A stretch of DNA of 64,000 bases from Channa striata (Eukaryota; Chordata; Actinopteri; Anabantiformes; Channidae): assembly GCA_033026295.1 (NCBI GenBank), contig CM065173.1:14818517-14882516 (forward strand), read 5' to 3'. The position numbers were made by a program, and so were the translations under genes. This document shows, piece after piece, positions 12,201 through 24,475 of the stretch. The notes under the pieces were generated by a model that had not been told where the DNA came from, made no database searches, and was given only the letters and a program-made list of their open reading frames with translations. Position 1 is the stretch's first letter. The number at the start of each line of letters is the position of its first letter.

Positions 12201-15200
12201 TTGTTTTTTTTTTCAGTATGACAATGCAAAGTATAATTAGATGCATATAATATTCACAACAATAAATTAAAATTATCACATTAATCAAAATACATTTTAA
12301 ATCAGTCAGTTGTAAACTACTGTGGACAAAATCCAGTAATTCCTCAGTTTTAAATATATATTTTTAAACACCTTAAAATCAACCTATACGGCCACAGGAC
12401 TTTGAGTTTGTTAATTTTGATGGAGGTAAAATAACACTGCATTCCTTCTTCCACTGTGTTAATGTTGTAATGTGGCAGCTACATCTATTACATGTGATAA
12501 TTGTAAACGTGAAAATAGAAAATTAAACTATGTAGACTATCTCTAATGACAAACTGTATGCTTCTGATACAAATATGAAAAGATATTTAGCTGGGTGTTG
12601 CTTTTTGGAAGCATCTGGCTGCATCAGCGTTAAAGAATGCCACTAATATCAGCTGTTGTTTCCACCCTGAACACGTGTTATTCTGACCTTATTATTTCAT
12701 ACTAGAAGTGCATTAATTCAACTGTAGGCAAGCAAATAACATTTTTTAAGTTCTTAGAAGGCACAGTACGTCATATTTGATCCGATTTTATTTCATTTTT
12801 TTCCTCCAGGTTATGACTTTGCAGCAGTACTGGAGTGGTTTGCAGAACGCGTTGACCGCATCATCCTTCTGTTTGATGCCCACAAGCTGGACATCTCGGA
12901 TGAGTTTTCCGAGGTGATCCGAGCCCTGAAAAACCATGAAGACAAAATGCGTGTGGTACTTAACAAGGCGGACCAGATCAGTACTCAGCAGCTGATGAGG
13001 GTTTATGGTGCACTGATGTGGTCTCTGGGCAAAATCATCAACACTCCAGAGGTACAACGCATTTCTTTTGTGGTTTTGTGTCATCTGCAAATTTATTTAA
13101 CTGGACAGTGTCAAAATGTTTGTTCTTTATCCTACACTAACAGCAAGATATTGCGTTTATCAGCTGACAGTAATCCGCTGTTAGACATACACAGAACCCT
13201 CACAGTCTGTTAATGTTTTGAGGGAAACTATTAAGTGGGTCTGGACAGAGGTCAGATGAATTTTTCAAGGACAAGATTAATCGAATATTCACACATACCA
13301 TGATTCTTCCAGGCAGTGATCTCAGCTTGTTATAGTAACAAGAGATGTAAGAAAAACATGTCAAGGTTTGAGAAGTACTGATGGTGAAAGGCAGTTGTAT
13401 TACCAAACTTTCTCAGATCCAATGTCCTACCTAGCATCACGTGACCTGACCTGTTTTATGACTTTTTCTTGACTAGTTAATGTTTGACATGGGACCATAA
13501 TAAACTAATCCCAGAGAAACCTTTGGATCATGTGGAGAACTATTCGCTGACTTTTAAGAGTGCGTTACTTTGTGAAACCTCTCTAAATGAATTAAAACAC
13601 AGTACACATAGGTTTTTATTATTTATATTTTTGGTCTTAATATTGATATATATATTTTTATATTTTACATTTGTCTTTCCCTGGGGTTCGAGCCACTGAC
13701 CCTGTGGTCCATGGACGACTTGCCTTACCAACTGAGCCTATAATATAATGTTTTCATACAACCTGTTTGTCCTTTCATGACTTTAATTATGTATTTCAGT
13801 ATTTTTCTTACACATTTTTTACCAGTTTATGTAACCAGTGGAAGAATCTTCTAGTATGGCTGTAGGCTCTCAAATGTAAAAAAGAATGATGGAAATGAAT
13901 GGAAATTAAGTTGTGCAAACATTATTCCAGGTGGTGCGCGTGTACATCGGCTCATTCTGGGCTCAGCCATTGTTGGTCCCAGACAACAGGAAGTTGTTTG
14001 AGGCAGAGGAGCAGGACCTGTTCGTGGACATCCAGTCTTTGCCACGTAACGCAGCACTGCGCAAACTCAACGACCTCATCAAGCGAGCACGCCTCGCCAA
14101 GGTCGGTTAACATAACTACACAAGTGTCTATGAGACGAAGTGCAGCTTCAACCCAAATGCTAGTGTCAGCATTTTAACTGGTTTATAATGACAATACCGG
14201 CATGCTGATGTTCAGCTGGTATAATATTTAACCTGTTCACCATCTTAATTTAGGGTGTTAACATTTTAGCATTTGGTAAGCAATACAAAACACAAAGTCC
14301 AGCTAAGGCTAATGGCAATGTCATTAGTTTTACAGGTGATCTCAGGGTTAAAACCGTAAGAGACCATCAAAACAATTACAAGGGACTTAAATTTCCCAGT
14401 TATTTTGTATCTGTTTGTGTATGGGTGTCTGCCTGTGTGTATCAGAGAATATAACAATTTAATAAACCCCCGTACCACTTCCGAACTTCCGAAAAGATTC
14501 ACTCCAGACATATTTTTAGTAGAATGTAGGTTGTGCCCCATGAAACAGTTTATCGACAACTTCAAGACTTAGTACAGTAATCTTTTATTGACATTTGTAA
14601 ATTTGTCATTTCTTTTATGGTGTTCAGGTGCAAGCCTACATTATCAGCTCTCTGAAAAAGGAGATGCCAAGTGTGTTTGGAAAGGACAACAAGAAGAAGG
14701 AACTTATAGCAAACCTGGGAGAGATCTACCATAAAATAGAGAAGGAGCATCAGATCTCACCAGGAGACTTCCCCAATCTTGCCAAAATGCAGGTGAGATA
14801 AAAAAAAGACAAAAGAAGATACATCTCAGCACCTACACGGTGGACTGTGTATCTATAAATAACAATTTTTGATGCTGACTCTGTTTCTAGTGTGTTTTGC
14901 GACGTGTTCGTTCAGTAGTTCAGATTAGATTAATCTTCAACCCTTTACTCTCCTCACATCCTCAAATCTTTGCCATTCTTTCCTACCTTTGCCATTCTTT
15001 CCTACCTCAGTGTGGGCCAGAACCATGATGAGATTTGTTTTCCCTGGTTTGTCAGGAAATCCTGACTTCCTTCCACTCTTATTGGTATCTATTGGAGATT
15101 GATCTGTTTCTACCAGTAATTCCTGTTTTTTTTTTTCTCACTTAAGGAGCTGCTGAATGGCCAGGACTTCTCCAAGTTTGCTGCGCTCAAGCCCAAGTTG

Positions 15201-15680
15201 CTGGAGGCTGTGGAGGACATGCTTGCCAATGACATTGCCCGTCTCATGGCCCTGGTGCGTCAGGAAGAGGCCTCCATGCCCAGCCAGAGTGTCAAGGGTG
15301 GAGCCTTTGAGGGAACCATGAGTGGTCCCTTTGGTCACGGCTACGGAGAGGGGGCCAGTGAAGGCATTGATGAGCTGGAGTGGGTGGTGGGGCGTGACAA
15401 ACCTACATATGATGAGATCTTCTATACCCTTTCCCCTGTCAATGGCAAAGTATCTGGTGCTGCAGCCAAGAAGGAGATGCTGAAGTCCAAGCTGCCTAAC
15501 ACAGTGTTGGGAAAGATCTGGAAGCTAGCAGATGTGGATAAAGACGGCCTCCTTGATGATGAGGAATTCGCCCTTGCCAACCACCTCATCAAGGTTAAGC
15601 TGGAGGGCCATGAGCTGCCGCCCACGCTTCCTGAACATCTGGTGCCCCCGTCCAAACGTGGGTCAGTCCTCCAGGACTAA
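3265..15680 (+). CDS. ehd1: EH domain-containing protein 1 (EHD1-type ATPase)
   Basis: Six coding exons, 3265-3653, 8015-8112, 12810-13051, 13931-14101, 14628-14792 and 15147-15680, joining in phase to 532 aa (human EHD1 has 534). EHD1 is a dynamin-like ATPase that tubulates endosomal membranes and drives recycling of receptors to the plasma membrane. Seen: P-loop GQYSTGKTT at residues 60-68, DTPG at 148-151, NKAD at 214-217, the helical middle region, and a C-terminal EH domain with the EF-hand loop [13 protein letters not shown] that would bind NPF partners. Exon 6 encodes the whole linker and EH domain. The sequence is closer to EHD1 than to EHD2, EHD3 or EHD4 in the G domain and EH domain. 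The N-terminus is [14 protein letters not shown] and lacks the usual FSW after Met1. Teleosts carry ehd1a and ehd1b; I cannot choose firmly (ehd1b favoured). Confidence 0.95.
3654..8014 (+). other. ehd1 intron 1
   Basis: 4.4 kb, GT donor after AACAG and acceptor TTTTCTTGACAG. AT-rich. It contains short CA and AAT runs near 6120-6350 but no recognisable exon or mobile element. Confidence 0.8.
9584..9603. repeat. TACTG-type short tandem repeat
   Basis: The unit GTACT/TACTG repeats about four times without interruption inside ehd1 intron 2, next to CA-rich microsatellite sequence. Confidence 0.7.
10310..10948. mobile_element. MITE-like DNA transposon with TA target duplication
   Basis: About 640 bp bounded by TA on both sides. 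The left end begins CCGTATTTTTCGGACCATAA and the right end, reverse-complemented, begins CCGTAAATTCTGGACTATAG; 17 of the first 25 positions match. Sub-terminal GCGGCTT and TATAGTCCG motifs recur inside near both ends (10371-10390 and 10848-10870). No transposase frame of useful length is present, so it is non-autonomous. The TA duplication fits Tc1/mariner-type insertion. Similar 'CGGACTATAAG' ends are common in animal genomes, but I do not name the family. Confidence 0.75.
13682..13740 (-). mobile_element. tRNA-derived SINE head (fragment)
   Basis: On the minus strand this reads TAGGCTCAGTTGGTAAGGCA, then a D/anticodon-arm-like stretch, then GGCTCGAACCCC, giving A-box and B-box matches at tRNA spacing. 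It lacks a full cloverleaf, so it is a SINE 5' region rather than a tRNA gene. It sits in ehd1 intron 3, antisense to the gene. Confidence 0.6.
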
Positions 15681-16244
15681 AAGAGCAACCTGGAGAAAAG
15701 CCATGTCAACGCTTTCCATCATGTTTAGGACTCTCCAGACAAAAACTCCAACCACAAGCATGAACAGCGTCATCCTCCATCAAGCTGTGAGTCTCTGGGC
15801 ATCCTGGCACGCTGAAGAGATACCCCCTGTGATCTTTTTCACCAGAGAGAGACTGGAGGGTTTCATGGGGAGGTGGGAGGGAGGGCAGGTCCATCTATGT
15901 GCATTAAAGAATAATAGTCAGGTCCACCTTAGTAATAAGTGCAGGCAGGAGGGGTTGATTTATCAACCGATGAAAGGACATTACTGGATCATGAACTGTT
16001 GGGTAGTTGAATGTTGCATGATGGGGCTTGAACATGGATTTGTGCAACCTGTGTAGAAGATGTCTGATAAGCAAACAGTTCACAATATTATGTTGGTCCA
16101 AAGAAATGTAGTTTTTTCCATTAGGAGAGAAAGAGGAAATAAATCAAAACAACTGTTAGAATTGTTTTATCTATATTTTTGTATTTCCTGACTGTTAACT
16201 TGGACTCTTTCCCAATGCTTCCCTTTTTATTATTTTGCCAGATA

Positions 16245-16250
16245 AATAAA
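16245..16250 (+). terminator. ehd1: Polyadenylation signal AATAAA, ehd1
   Basis: The first canonical AATAAA after the ehd1 stop codon in an AT-rich context, about 565 nt downstream, followed by a GT-rich stretch. It gives a 3' UTR of about 0.6 kb. Confidence 0.55.
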
Positions 16251-16274
16251 GAGGAATATGTATCATTCAACTTG

Positions 16275-19200
16275 TGATAATGTGGATTTTTATTTACCTT
16301 TTCTATGGTGTACAACATTATTTTGAACTCATCAGATATTTCATTTATATTTCATTTGCGCTTTCAAATTGTAGCCGTTTGCCAAAACCATGCCACAAAA
16401 CCTTTCAGAGACTTTTATTTTGAAACGCCCTAATTTACATACTATCAGTAGGTCCTAATGCCCTCTGTAGTCCAGCAAGGGTCAAACCAGATGCTTTAGG
16501 AGGACAGATGAGGCAATTTACTAATGAAAAAGCTTCTGACTGCAAATTAAAAGCACAAGTGTAGATGAGCTAAAAATTTGTTCCAGGCTCAGACGGAAAC
16601 AAATCATAATCAGAAAGTCAGGAAGATCTCACATAGGAGTATCATTCAGTCTTAATGAATTGACAGACTGTTTTTAACTGCCAATTTAAAAACCTCCACT
16701 ATTAGATAACCTGAACAAGTTTGGCTACTCTTAGGGCTGTTTACATAATTCAAATTGCATGTAGAGATAAGAACGTGTAATGTAAATTGGATACGCCACA
16801 ATACCTCACACTGAATTTGATCACACGTTTTAAGCGTTTTTTTTTTCGCATGTGAACTTTTTTACTAGTGGAAACATCAACAAAGCCACATCATATTCCT
16901 ATACTTTATCCGGCTTGTCTGGTCATGTATGTTTCCACATTTCCACATCTATCTCTCTCAGCTTGGAAACATCTGCTGGTTGCTTTTCAGTTTTTCTGAT
17001 TCTTGACTCTTGTGAAAATCCTAGTTTGCCTTTCAAAAACACATTTCTACACTTTATCATTTCATGCTAACAGTCATGAGTCTGTCCTTTATCAGGACAC
17101 TCAGCCTCCATAGAGTCGCTGCTTTTTCGCTCACTGATTCATTATCAGTTAGAGATGCAGGTTGTGCACAACCTGTTATGCAGGCAGCCACAGATTTCAT
17201 ATCTGATAAAAGTCCAGGGGCGCACTCTTCTGTCTTCATAAGTTATTACAGGTTTTGTCTTTAGATAGAAAGAAATTATGGGCCAGTAGTAAGACTACAC
17301 ATGGTTGTGTCCAGTGTCTTCTGCAGTTACAGCACTGATGACATGTGATTCATATAATGCATTGTTAAGAAAAGGCCCAAAATTTTACATTTTATCTTAA
17401 CCAGATCATCATCAAATTTATTTATTCAGGAAAAGATTAAAATGGGTCCTAGTCAAGAAAGCAGCAGCTCTTTAAACAGTGTATCCATTACTCTTCTTCG
17501 TGACCCCTGAAATATGCAGTCAAGGCCATTTGTGATCACATATTTCTAAAAGATGTTAGAATTTCAACCCATGGCGAAGGACATTTTGTGTTACACAAAC
17601 AAAGCAAGGTCTGGAAAAAACAAAATTTGTTTTTGTGTAAGAATTTTCTTTTTCTCTGGACTCACTGAGGGTTCCTGACCTGTCCACAGTATAGGTACAA
17701 CTAACCTGGGACATTAATTATAGTAGCTAGAAGATATAAATGAGTTAAATTAAATGGAAGTGAATAATCTAGGAAAGGTTCATATATTTTATTTATTAAT
17801 TATTAAATATTCAAAAGATTTAAATTCTTAAAGATTCTCTGTCTAGTATTTTGAGGTCCATAGAAATACTCCACTTGAATAATAATTTCTGTCTGATATG
17901 TTTTGGGTTTTTTGATCACTTTGTTTAAATTTCTTAAAATCATAGTTTCGCCTTGATTGCATGACGCAAATTATACCAATTATACTAATTTTGTAAACAA
18001 AGTTTAACTATTGGACACACTATACTTGGTATATGAGCCTTGTTTTAGATACTAGATGTCGCAAGTCACGTTCATACCTACACATCTTAAAGTAAAAAAA
18101 ACTTTCTGCACTGCCATTAAACACCAAACAACAAAAAGTAGCCAGAGACGTTTCTACCAAATCACAAGAGAAGGAAATGTTACATCTGACATATGTGTCA
18201 GAGGGAAAACACAATGTGTTTTTGTTGGTAGTTAAAATGTTACAAGGCACTAACTGACTAGAGTGTAAATTTAGTTAAATATTATATCCTTGTCAATGTG
18301 ACTGTAGCATACTTTTAATGTAGACAATTATGTAAACTGATTGAAACACCAATAGTTTCAAGTGCATAAATGACCCTTTACATGCGTAGTACTTACTATA
18401 GTGTAAAGCCAAATGTGCTCGTGCAATATTCAGTTGCATTAAAGTTATATATTTTCATGCTACTATTTAATGTATCACATTGCATGTTATTCAGGCTAGA
18501 AAAGGAAGTACAAAAGATGCAGTATTTTAGATTTTTGTTGTTAAGAAATAAGCACAGAAATACTAAAAATACAAACAGCAATCGGGGAAGTGCTGGAACC
18601 TTCTTCAAAAAACTTGGAGGCATGATGTTTTTAGTTTTTGGAACAGATGATTTACAGCTGGTAGTAGCTCCAGGCTTCCCTTTGCTCTGGTAATGGTAAT
18701 ATATTGACATGAAGCTGCTGGAATGCCCACAGTGGTGTGAAATGAGAGGCGGCTTGACTGTACGTGCCTTTTTTCTGTACACTGTGTGTTTGCAGAGGTG
18801 TCACCCACCTCCACTGTATATCTGCTCTTTGCATTGTTTCCTTTTTCCTGTCGTCCTCTGTTTGGACCGGCCTCCTTTTCCCTCTTCCTTCCCTTTCCAC
18901 CACTGTTTATGGAGAGCAGCTCGTCCCTGTTTTCCTGCCTATGTTGCTTTGTGTTACATCTTTATTCCCATCATTCCCACCCTCAGTGTTTTGGGTCCAT
19001 TCGTCCGTTGCATGTCTGAAAATAGTCCCTGTAGCCTCCTGACACACTGACCCCCACAGATAGTTGACTGGATCAGGCTGTAGCACACTCATGTGGAGGG
19101 AGCGCCACTTCTTAGAGGCATGTGAGGAATGAGGCACCTGCATAATACAAAATAAGTACAAGTACAAACAGAAAGTACTGGATTTGAAGGGCAGTCCTCC

Positions 19201-21170
19201 CATGACCTTGAATACAGCAGATCCTCTTTTACTAAAAATAACAGGGAATACATTGGATGTTTTAAGTCTACAGTTTTAAATAAATATGTTAACCCAGTTT
19301 TCATGCAGAAAATTAAAATTGCAGCCACTGTAAAACTATTTACTGCAGAGTGAATTTATCACGTATTTAGAGCCCCTTCACTTATTGCAGTTTATTGACA
19401 CATTGGAAATGCATGCCTCTTGCTAATATCAACTATTCCGTTTAATAGAATTGTCTTAAGGTAACGTCTGTGGGGGAGTTTAAGAGAAGAAAGGCTACTA
19501 ATCTGAATGAACTGTCAGATTTGAGTTCCATTCAAAGGTTGAACAATATTCAATGAGTACATACATATGCAAAAAATACATATGAAAGCAACTCATGAGC
19601 CATGATGAATATTAAAAAAAGATTCATCAAACACACTGTGTATTTAAATAAATGATGACATGTTTAATGTTGATTAGATCTCGTGAATTTCTTGGTAACA
19701 ATTTATATTAAAGGTACATTAACTGTCATGAATTAATGTTTGTAATGAGGGAGTGTTTTCTAATTCTAAAAGTATTATTTAAAAAAGAATTTCAGATGTA
19801 CTGGCAATTCAAAGTTAAAAATTAAACAGTTTTAAATAAACATAAAGAAAGTAAATTACCTAGTTTGCCCATTTTAGTTGTCCCTTAGATGAAAAGGAAG
19901 CTTTAAGGTGATCACTCTTTTTCAGTTGCCACCCCAAAATTGTGCAATGCGTTGCCCTTCCATATCAGGCAGGCCAACTTGCTTGCACTTTTTAAATCTT
20001 AAAACATGTTTTTCTTCTTGGCTATTAATTCAGTTTAAGATATTGGCTTTTACTGTGTTATTATTTTTTAAGTTTGTTTTACATTTGTTCTTTTTGTGCC
20101 TGGTTCTTTAAAAGGCTCAGATCAATAATTCTTTTTTGTGTTTTATTTGTAATTGTTTGTGTACAGAACTTTGCCAACTGTGTTATTTTAAGGTGATTTA
20201 TAAATAAATTTGGATTGGATTGGATTTTTGTGAGAGGATGCATTGCAGTGTATTCATTTGTGGATAAAGCTAATATAAACATACTGCACATTTTGTGTCC
20301 ATTATGTTATACCTTCACCAGTACATTTAATTGAATATAATCATCATTATCAATACTTTTAGACAAGTTTAAGAAGGACCAAGTCAACTCAACAATATTT
20401 TTAGTGCCACAAACACAATGAAACTTGCATGTTGTAACTGACTATTTTTTCAGCCCATCACTGTAACACTTAATGTAACTATGAAAAAGACATGAACAAC
20501 ATCAATAAATCATGAGTCATGATGATTTAAATTCCTTAGTTGTTGCATTGGTATATTGTCTTTGCATTGATACATGCAGGAAACACAGCTGTATAATTCT
20601 GATAATTTACAAAGTATTACATGTATAAACTCGTGGCCATCAATGTACCTTAACACAAGGTTCTGTGACACTTGTTATAATTTGTAGTATAATCAGAAGT
20701 GTCTCAAGACTAAAATTTTGCCAAAGGAACTTGTAAGCCTAAATACTTTTTTGATTTAGTTTGCAAACATCTACACTTGTTTTAATTTTGTCCTCTAATT
20801 TATTGAAAAAAAACTAAAGTTAAAGAATTTATTTATTTTGGTGGATTATAACAGCTGGATCGAAAACACACCAGCGCAACATAAAATACATTCAGAAATC
20901 ACTGAGTGCCTTAAGAGCCTGGAGCATATTTTCACATTTTTGAGGGAAGAAAGTGATACAGAGACAATCAGAGACAGGTGGGGGGTAAGTGCTAAAAATT
21001 GTGACTGACTTTCAGCAAGATTAGAGTAAAAAGTTTCTTTGCATCGAGCTGTTCCACCTGTCAAAGCACCACTATTTTGGCCTGTGACAACACTTACAAC
21101 CATTATTTTAATATTTTTTGATGATGACAGATCAGACATGGTCACAGCACTCAGTCGTTTCATCTCCTTC
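16275..21170. other. Intergenic, ehd1 to LC3C gene
   Basis: 4.9 kb, AT-rich and non-coding. The only recognisable item is the decayed LINE end at 19931-20226. The frames at 18370-19203 overlap on both strands, carry no conserved motif and are treated as chance. Confidence 0.6.
19931..20226 (+). mobile_element. Decayed LINE 3' end (L2/CR1-like)
   Basis: One frame from 19934 reads PKLCNALPFHIRQANLLALF, the diverged C-terminal signature of LINE reverse transcriptases ('LWN-LP--IR-A-SL--FK'), and then hits a stop. It is followed by about 230 bp of T-rich 3' UTR and a tail of TTTGGATTGGATTGGATT type, the short-unit tail used by fish L2-like elements. It is an old 5'-truncated copy. Confidence 0.6.
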
Positions 21171-21177
21171 TTATTTC

Positions 21178-21183
21178 TTTATT
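21178..21183 (-). terminator. Polyadenylation signal (minus), LC3C gene
   Basis: AATAAA on the minus strand (TTTATT on plus), about 300 nt past the LC3C-type stop codon. It is the first canonical signal downstream, so a 0.3-kb 3' UTR is inferred. Confidence 0.4.
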
Positions 21184-21478
21184 GAGAAGCATTAATTATA
21201 TGGACTTCTAATAACTCATAACAGAATTAATCTGTCCAAAAAATCAGTTCATCGTAGTGAGTCTGTCCCGCCTCAGACCAGCTTTGCGGAAGAAGTGTAT
21301 AGTGATTTGCTGTTTGAAAGTCCAGAAAGGTTCTTGAGGTAGGCTGACACATAGTTCAGGACTAAAAACTGGACACAAACAGTTTTGGCTCGGCTCAGTT
21401 TGTCCTTTTTTCCAGTTTGATTGTGTGGTGTCACAACAATTTGGGTTTTGGTTCAGTTCATTTTTATCTTCTTAGAGC

Positions 21479-22307
21479 TCAGCGGGGCGGCCTGTCTCCT
21501 GGTTGGGGCGCTCCAAACATCTCCTGTGAAGCATAAGTGATGTAGAGGAAGCCGTCAGCGTCGCTGTAGTGGGAATAAATCTCCCCCATGCTGGAAGACA
21601 TGCAGGACATGCTCTTCTCTGCCACCAGGAGAAACAAAGCCTGACTGGAGTCCAGAGCAATCTTATTTCTAAAATGAAGAAGGTTGGCGAGAAGGACAAA
21701 TGATGCAGAACAAAGTGTGAGTGGGGAAAAGCAGTGAGAGTACAGTGGCGAATGTGACAGCCAGGTGGAGAAGGTACACTGGCATTAAAAGCCAACAGGA
21801 GCTACGTCATGTCATTCAAACACATTCTGCACATCGAAGACTTTAGTGTCACTGTCACTTACCTGAGCAGGCAGAGGAACTGCCCCAAGGTGAGCTCGTA
21901 GGGAACCAGGAACTTCGTTTTGTCCAACAGGGGGAGAGTCTTTTCACGGATGTAACGCTCAACAATCACCTGAATAGAAAAGCACGTCTGTGACAAGCTG
22001 CTGGTGTCATCCCACACAGCCAAACGTCTAATTCAGGGTTCGAATGCATTCAGTTTCTAAAATGACCCACCGGCAACTTGTTGGGGAATTTAGAGCGAAT
22101 ACTGCATACTTCGTGTTTTCTTGTTGCTAAAGAAATGTAAAGACAAGATCACATTTTACACTTTCAAAACAAGGATCCATACGCCAAAAGTGCAATGTGT
22201 GAACGCAAGTGTGTGTAGCAGTAACAGATCAGCCAATAACGTCACCTACCGAGGCATTTCCTCTGCTTGAAGGGCATCATCTCCATGGATTTTTCAAAAG
22301 GTGCCAT
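21479..22307 (-). CDS. map1lc3c: LC3C-type ubiquitin-like autophagy protein
   Basis: Four exons on the minus strand, 22307-22250, 22126-22071, 21969-21863 and 21668-21479, join in phase to 136 aa. LC3 proteins are cut by ATG4, joined to phosphatidylethanolamine, and recruit cargo receptors to the autophagosome. Seen: the LC3 N-terminal helix motif MPFKQRKCL, then IRSKFPNKLPVIVERY, then LLDKTKFLVP, an LFLLV core strand, and DADGFLYITYASQEMFG ending at Gly126, the expected ATG4 cleavage and lipidation residue. A ten-residue propeptide (APQPGDRPPR) follows. The long tail, the MAEIY-like SMGEIY and the N-terminus resemble LC3C rather than LC3A/B or GABARAP (teleost name may be map1lc3cl). Introns are only 100-195 nt. 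Only the last exon is long enough to be open in a six-frame view, and there in the wrong frame, so the gene is easy to miss. Confidence 0.93.
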
Positions 22308-23582
22308 GTTGGTTTGTTGCTTGCGGGTGCAGAACGCAGACACCAGAGGTGATGGAGATTATGTGGCTGGTGGTCTTGCCCAGGCTGACAACGAAGTCCC
22401 CTCAAGTGAGAGAAAGCAAACCCGAAAGAGCTGCTGCCACTGATACTGTTTTTATGGGATACAGAGCAGGGAGGAGTCGAAATCTGACACCAGCAAACAA
22501 AGACACACTCCAGTGCAGAGATTCATCTGTGTGTGTTTGTGAGCTCCCTACTGGTTCAAACCAGATTCTCTTGTACTGGTTATGTCACTGATTCTCACAT
22601 CCACTTGTGATGATAGTGTTCTGGTCACGTACATGGGTGACATGTACATACAGGGCGTCGTGTGAAGAGCATAAACCACACAGGGCATTCACGATTCAGA
22701 CAAACACCTACCACACCTTCAACATAACTGCACGACCCACACGCTCACTCTGAAAAACCTCATGAATTCAACCAAGATGACAGGATACACACACACATTT
22801 GGTTAACTCGCCACCTTTTGACCTCACTGCACATCTGTGACGCCCATGCTGTCAACCTGCCATCTTTTCCCCTATGTTATGCAATAATCATGAACAATAA
22901 TGCCCATCTCCACACTGTCACTATCAGCAATTCAGTATCTTTCCAAAGACTTTTTAATAAAGTTAATGCTTCTCCTTATATGAGAAATGAAAAATGTCTG
23001 GAGTGAAAATGGCTTTTTGTCATTTGCAAGTCAAATCCCCAAAATCTAGGTTTTTCAGACAAATGTAAAACTGGACTTAATTATAGTGATGGTCATTTTT
23101 GACCTTGGAAACCACAGTGTTTAAATCAGTCTCACCTCCACATGGATTTGTTAGCTGCTGTGGAACTTTTTGAACATGTTGCCAATTAAGTAAGTAGTAA
23201 ATTTGTTTCTGCACACTGCAAGGACCCAGGAATCAAGAAAACAACTCCGTCTTCTGCAGCTGATATTCTAGTGCCACTGAAAAATCAAAGAGAACAGAGT
23301 CTGTTTGACATTTGGGCAAGAATAGAAATTATACATATATTATAATACTGCTGTATTTTTAATATTTTGTCATAAAAGAAACAACTGAAAGCACACATTG
23401 TTCCTTTCAGATGTGATAAATGGCGTCTTTGTAAAGGAGGTCAGACAGACTTTAGTTTGGGAACCAACAGCCTGTGGAAACATGAGCAGGGACAGAAGCT
23501 GTGGAAGGAGGTCACCCTCTGCTGGTTGGAAAGCACCAGAGCAGAGCACTTGTCTGCATACAGAGTACAGATACAACAATCA

Positions 23583-23645
23583 GCCACAACATTAGGTACA
23601 CTTGTAAAATCTACTGCAATCCAATACAGCAGGTCTGCCATGAAT
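23583..23645 (+). repeat. Dispersed repeat family, copy B (truncated)
   Basis: Contains ATTAGGTACACTTGTAAAAT, then CTGCAATCCAATACAGCAG and TCTGCCATGAAT, matching copies A, C and D. The match stops exactly where the SINE at 23652 begins, so the right half was displaced or lost at the SINE insertion. Confidence 0.65.
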
Positions 23646-23651
23646 ATCTTA

Positions 23652-23877
23652 AGAGCGGGCGTAGCTCAGTTGCCACAGAACACAGGGTCAGCAGCTCAAC
23701 TCCGGGTCCCACATATATGTCGTAATGTCCTTGGGCAAGACACTAAACCCAAGTTTCTCCTGGTTGCAGCTGCCTGGTATCTGCTATCATCAGTGTGTGT
23801 TTGTGTGTTAGTGTGTGAATGAGAAGCAGCACTTTGGATAAAAGTGCTAGATAAGCAGAGCATTTACCCTTCATCAA
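23652..23877 (+). mobile_element. tRNA-derived SINE (fish core type)
   Basis: Head GCGGGCGTAGCTCAGTTGCC has an A box, followed by a degenerate B box (CAGCTCAACTCCGGGTC). It continues with the teleost core TGTCCTTGGGCAAGACACTA and a GTGTGTGAATGAGAAG stretch, and ends with CACTTTGGATAAAAGTGCTA before GCATTTACC. This order is the standard one for the abundant fish tRNA-SINE family. The anticodon region is broken, so it is not a functional tRNA. Confidence 0.8.
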
Positions 23878-24437
23878 CAGCTGTTTCCTGTGTCAGTCAG
23901 GTTGTAGTTACTTGGTCACCAACAACCTTCTTTAGGATTTAAAACACTTTGAGCACAAAATAAGCTAAAATGTGGCCAACAGGTGTTTCCTGCCTGGCTC
24001 AGTTTGTTACCAAACCTCTTTCATTTGTACAGCAGCACCAGTTTCTGTGGAAACCTCCCATTTGATTACACCTCTGTGATTAATGTCATAATGTAATTAC
24101 ACCCTGTCCACTTCTACCAATGTTAGATTTGATGTAATAATTATTTATACTAGTAATTCAAGGTGTAACCAGCACTTTTATGTGTGCTTAAAGCAGACCA
24201 ATAGTCCATTTGATATATCCTAAGACATGTCTTTCCACTCAGCCTGTTGCCTGTTTGTCCTGGCCCTGCAGAACAACCTGAAATTTACTGACATTATAAC
24301 TGATTAGAACCCATAAAGTTTTTGAGGACAAGTAACTAACTTTTCATGTCTAATTAGTGTGTTTGGTGAAATTACATAATTTCCAGCTCCACCCAGTTTA
24401 TATCTGACAAGAGTAAAACACCTGAGTAGCTGTTACA

Positions 24438-24438
<1 letters not shown>

Positions 24439-24474
<36 letters not shown>
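24439..24474. repeat. (CTAA)n microsatellite
   Basis: About nine uninterrupted CTAA units, some 650 bp upstream of the dact4 start codon. Confidence 0.9.

Positions 24475-24475
<1 letters not shown>

Larger units (their letters stand above)
8113..12809 (+). other. ehd1 intron 2
   Basis: 4.7 kb. Holds a TACTG tandem run (9584-9603), CA-rich stretches around 9020-9660, and a 0.64-kb terminal-inverted-repeat element at 10310-10948 (own entry). No additional coding exon is seen. Confidence 0.8.

Noticed and set aside
13682..13740. tRNA gene on the minus strand
   Set aside because: A and B boxes are present, but the anticodon stem and acceptor stem do not pair; it is a SINE head.
18370..19203. 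Overlapping open frames on both strands
   Set aside because: No conserved motif, no codon bias, several frames open at once.
21472..21795. 107-codon minus-strand frame
   Set aside because: It runs out of frame through the LC3C last exon and into the intron; the correct frame is the spliced LC3C one.
23652..23725. tRNA gene on the plus strand
   Set aside because: The T-arm is degenerate and the sequence continues into a SINE core and tail.
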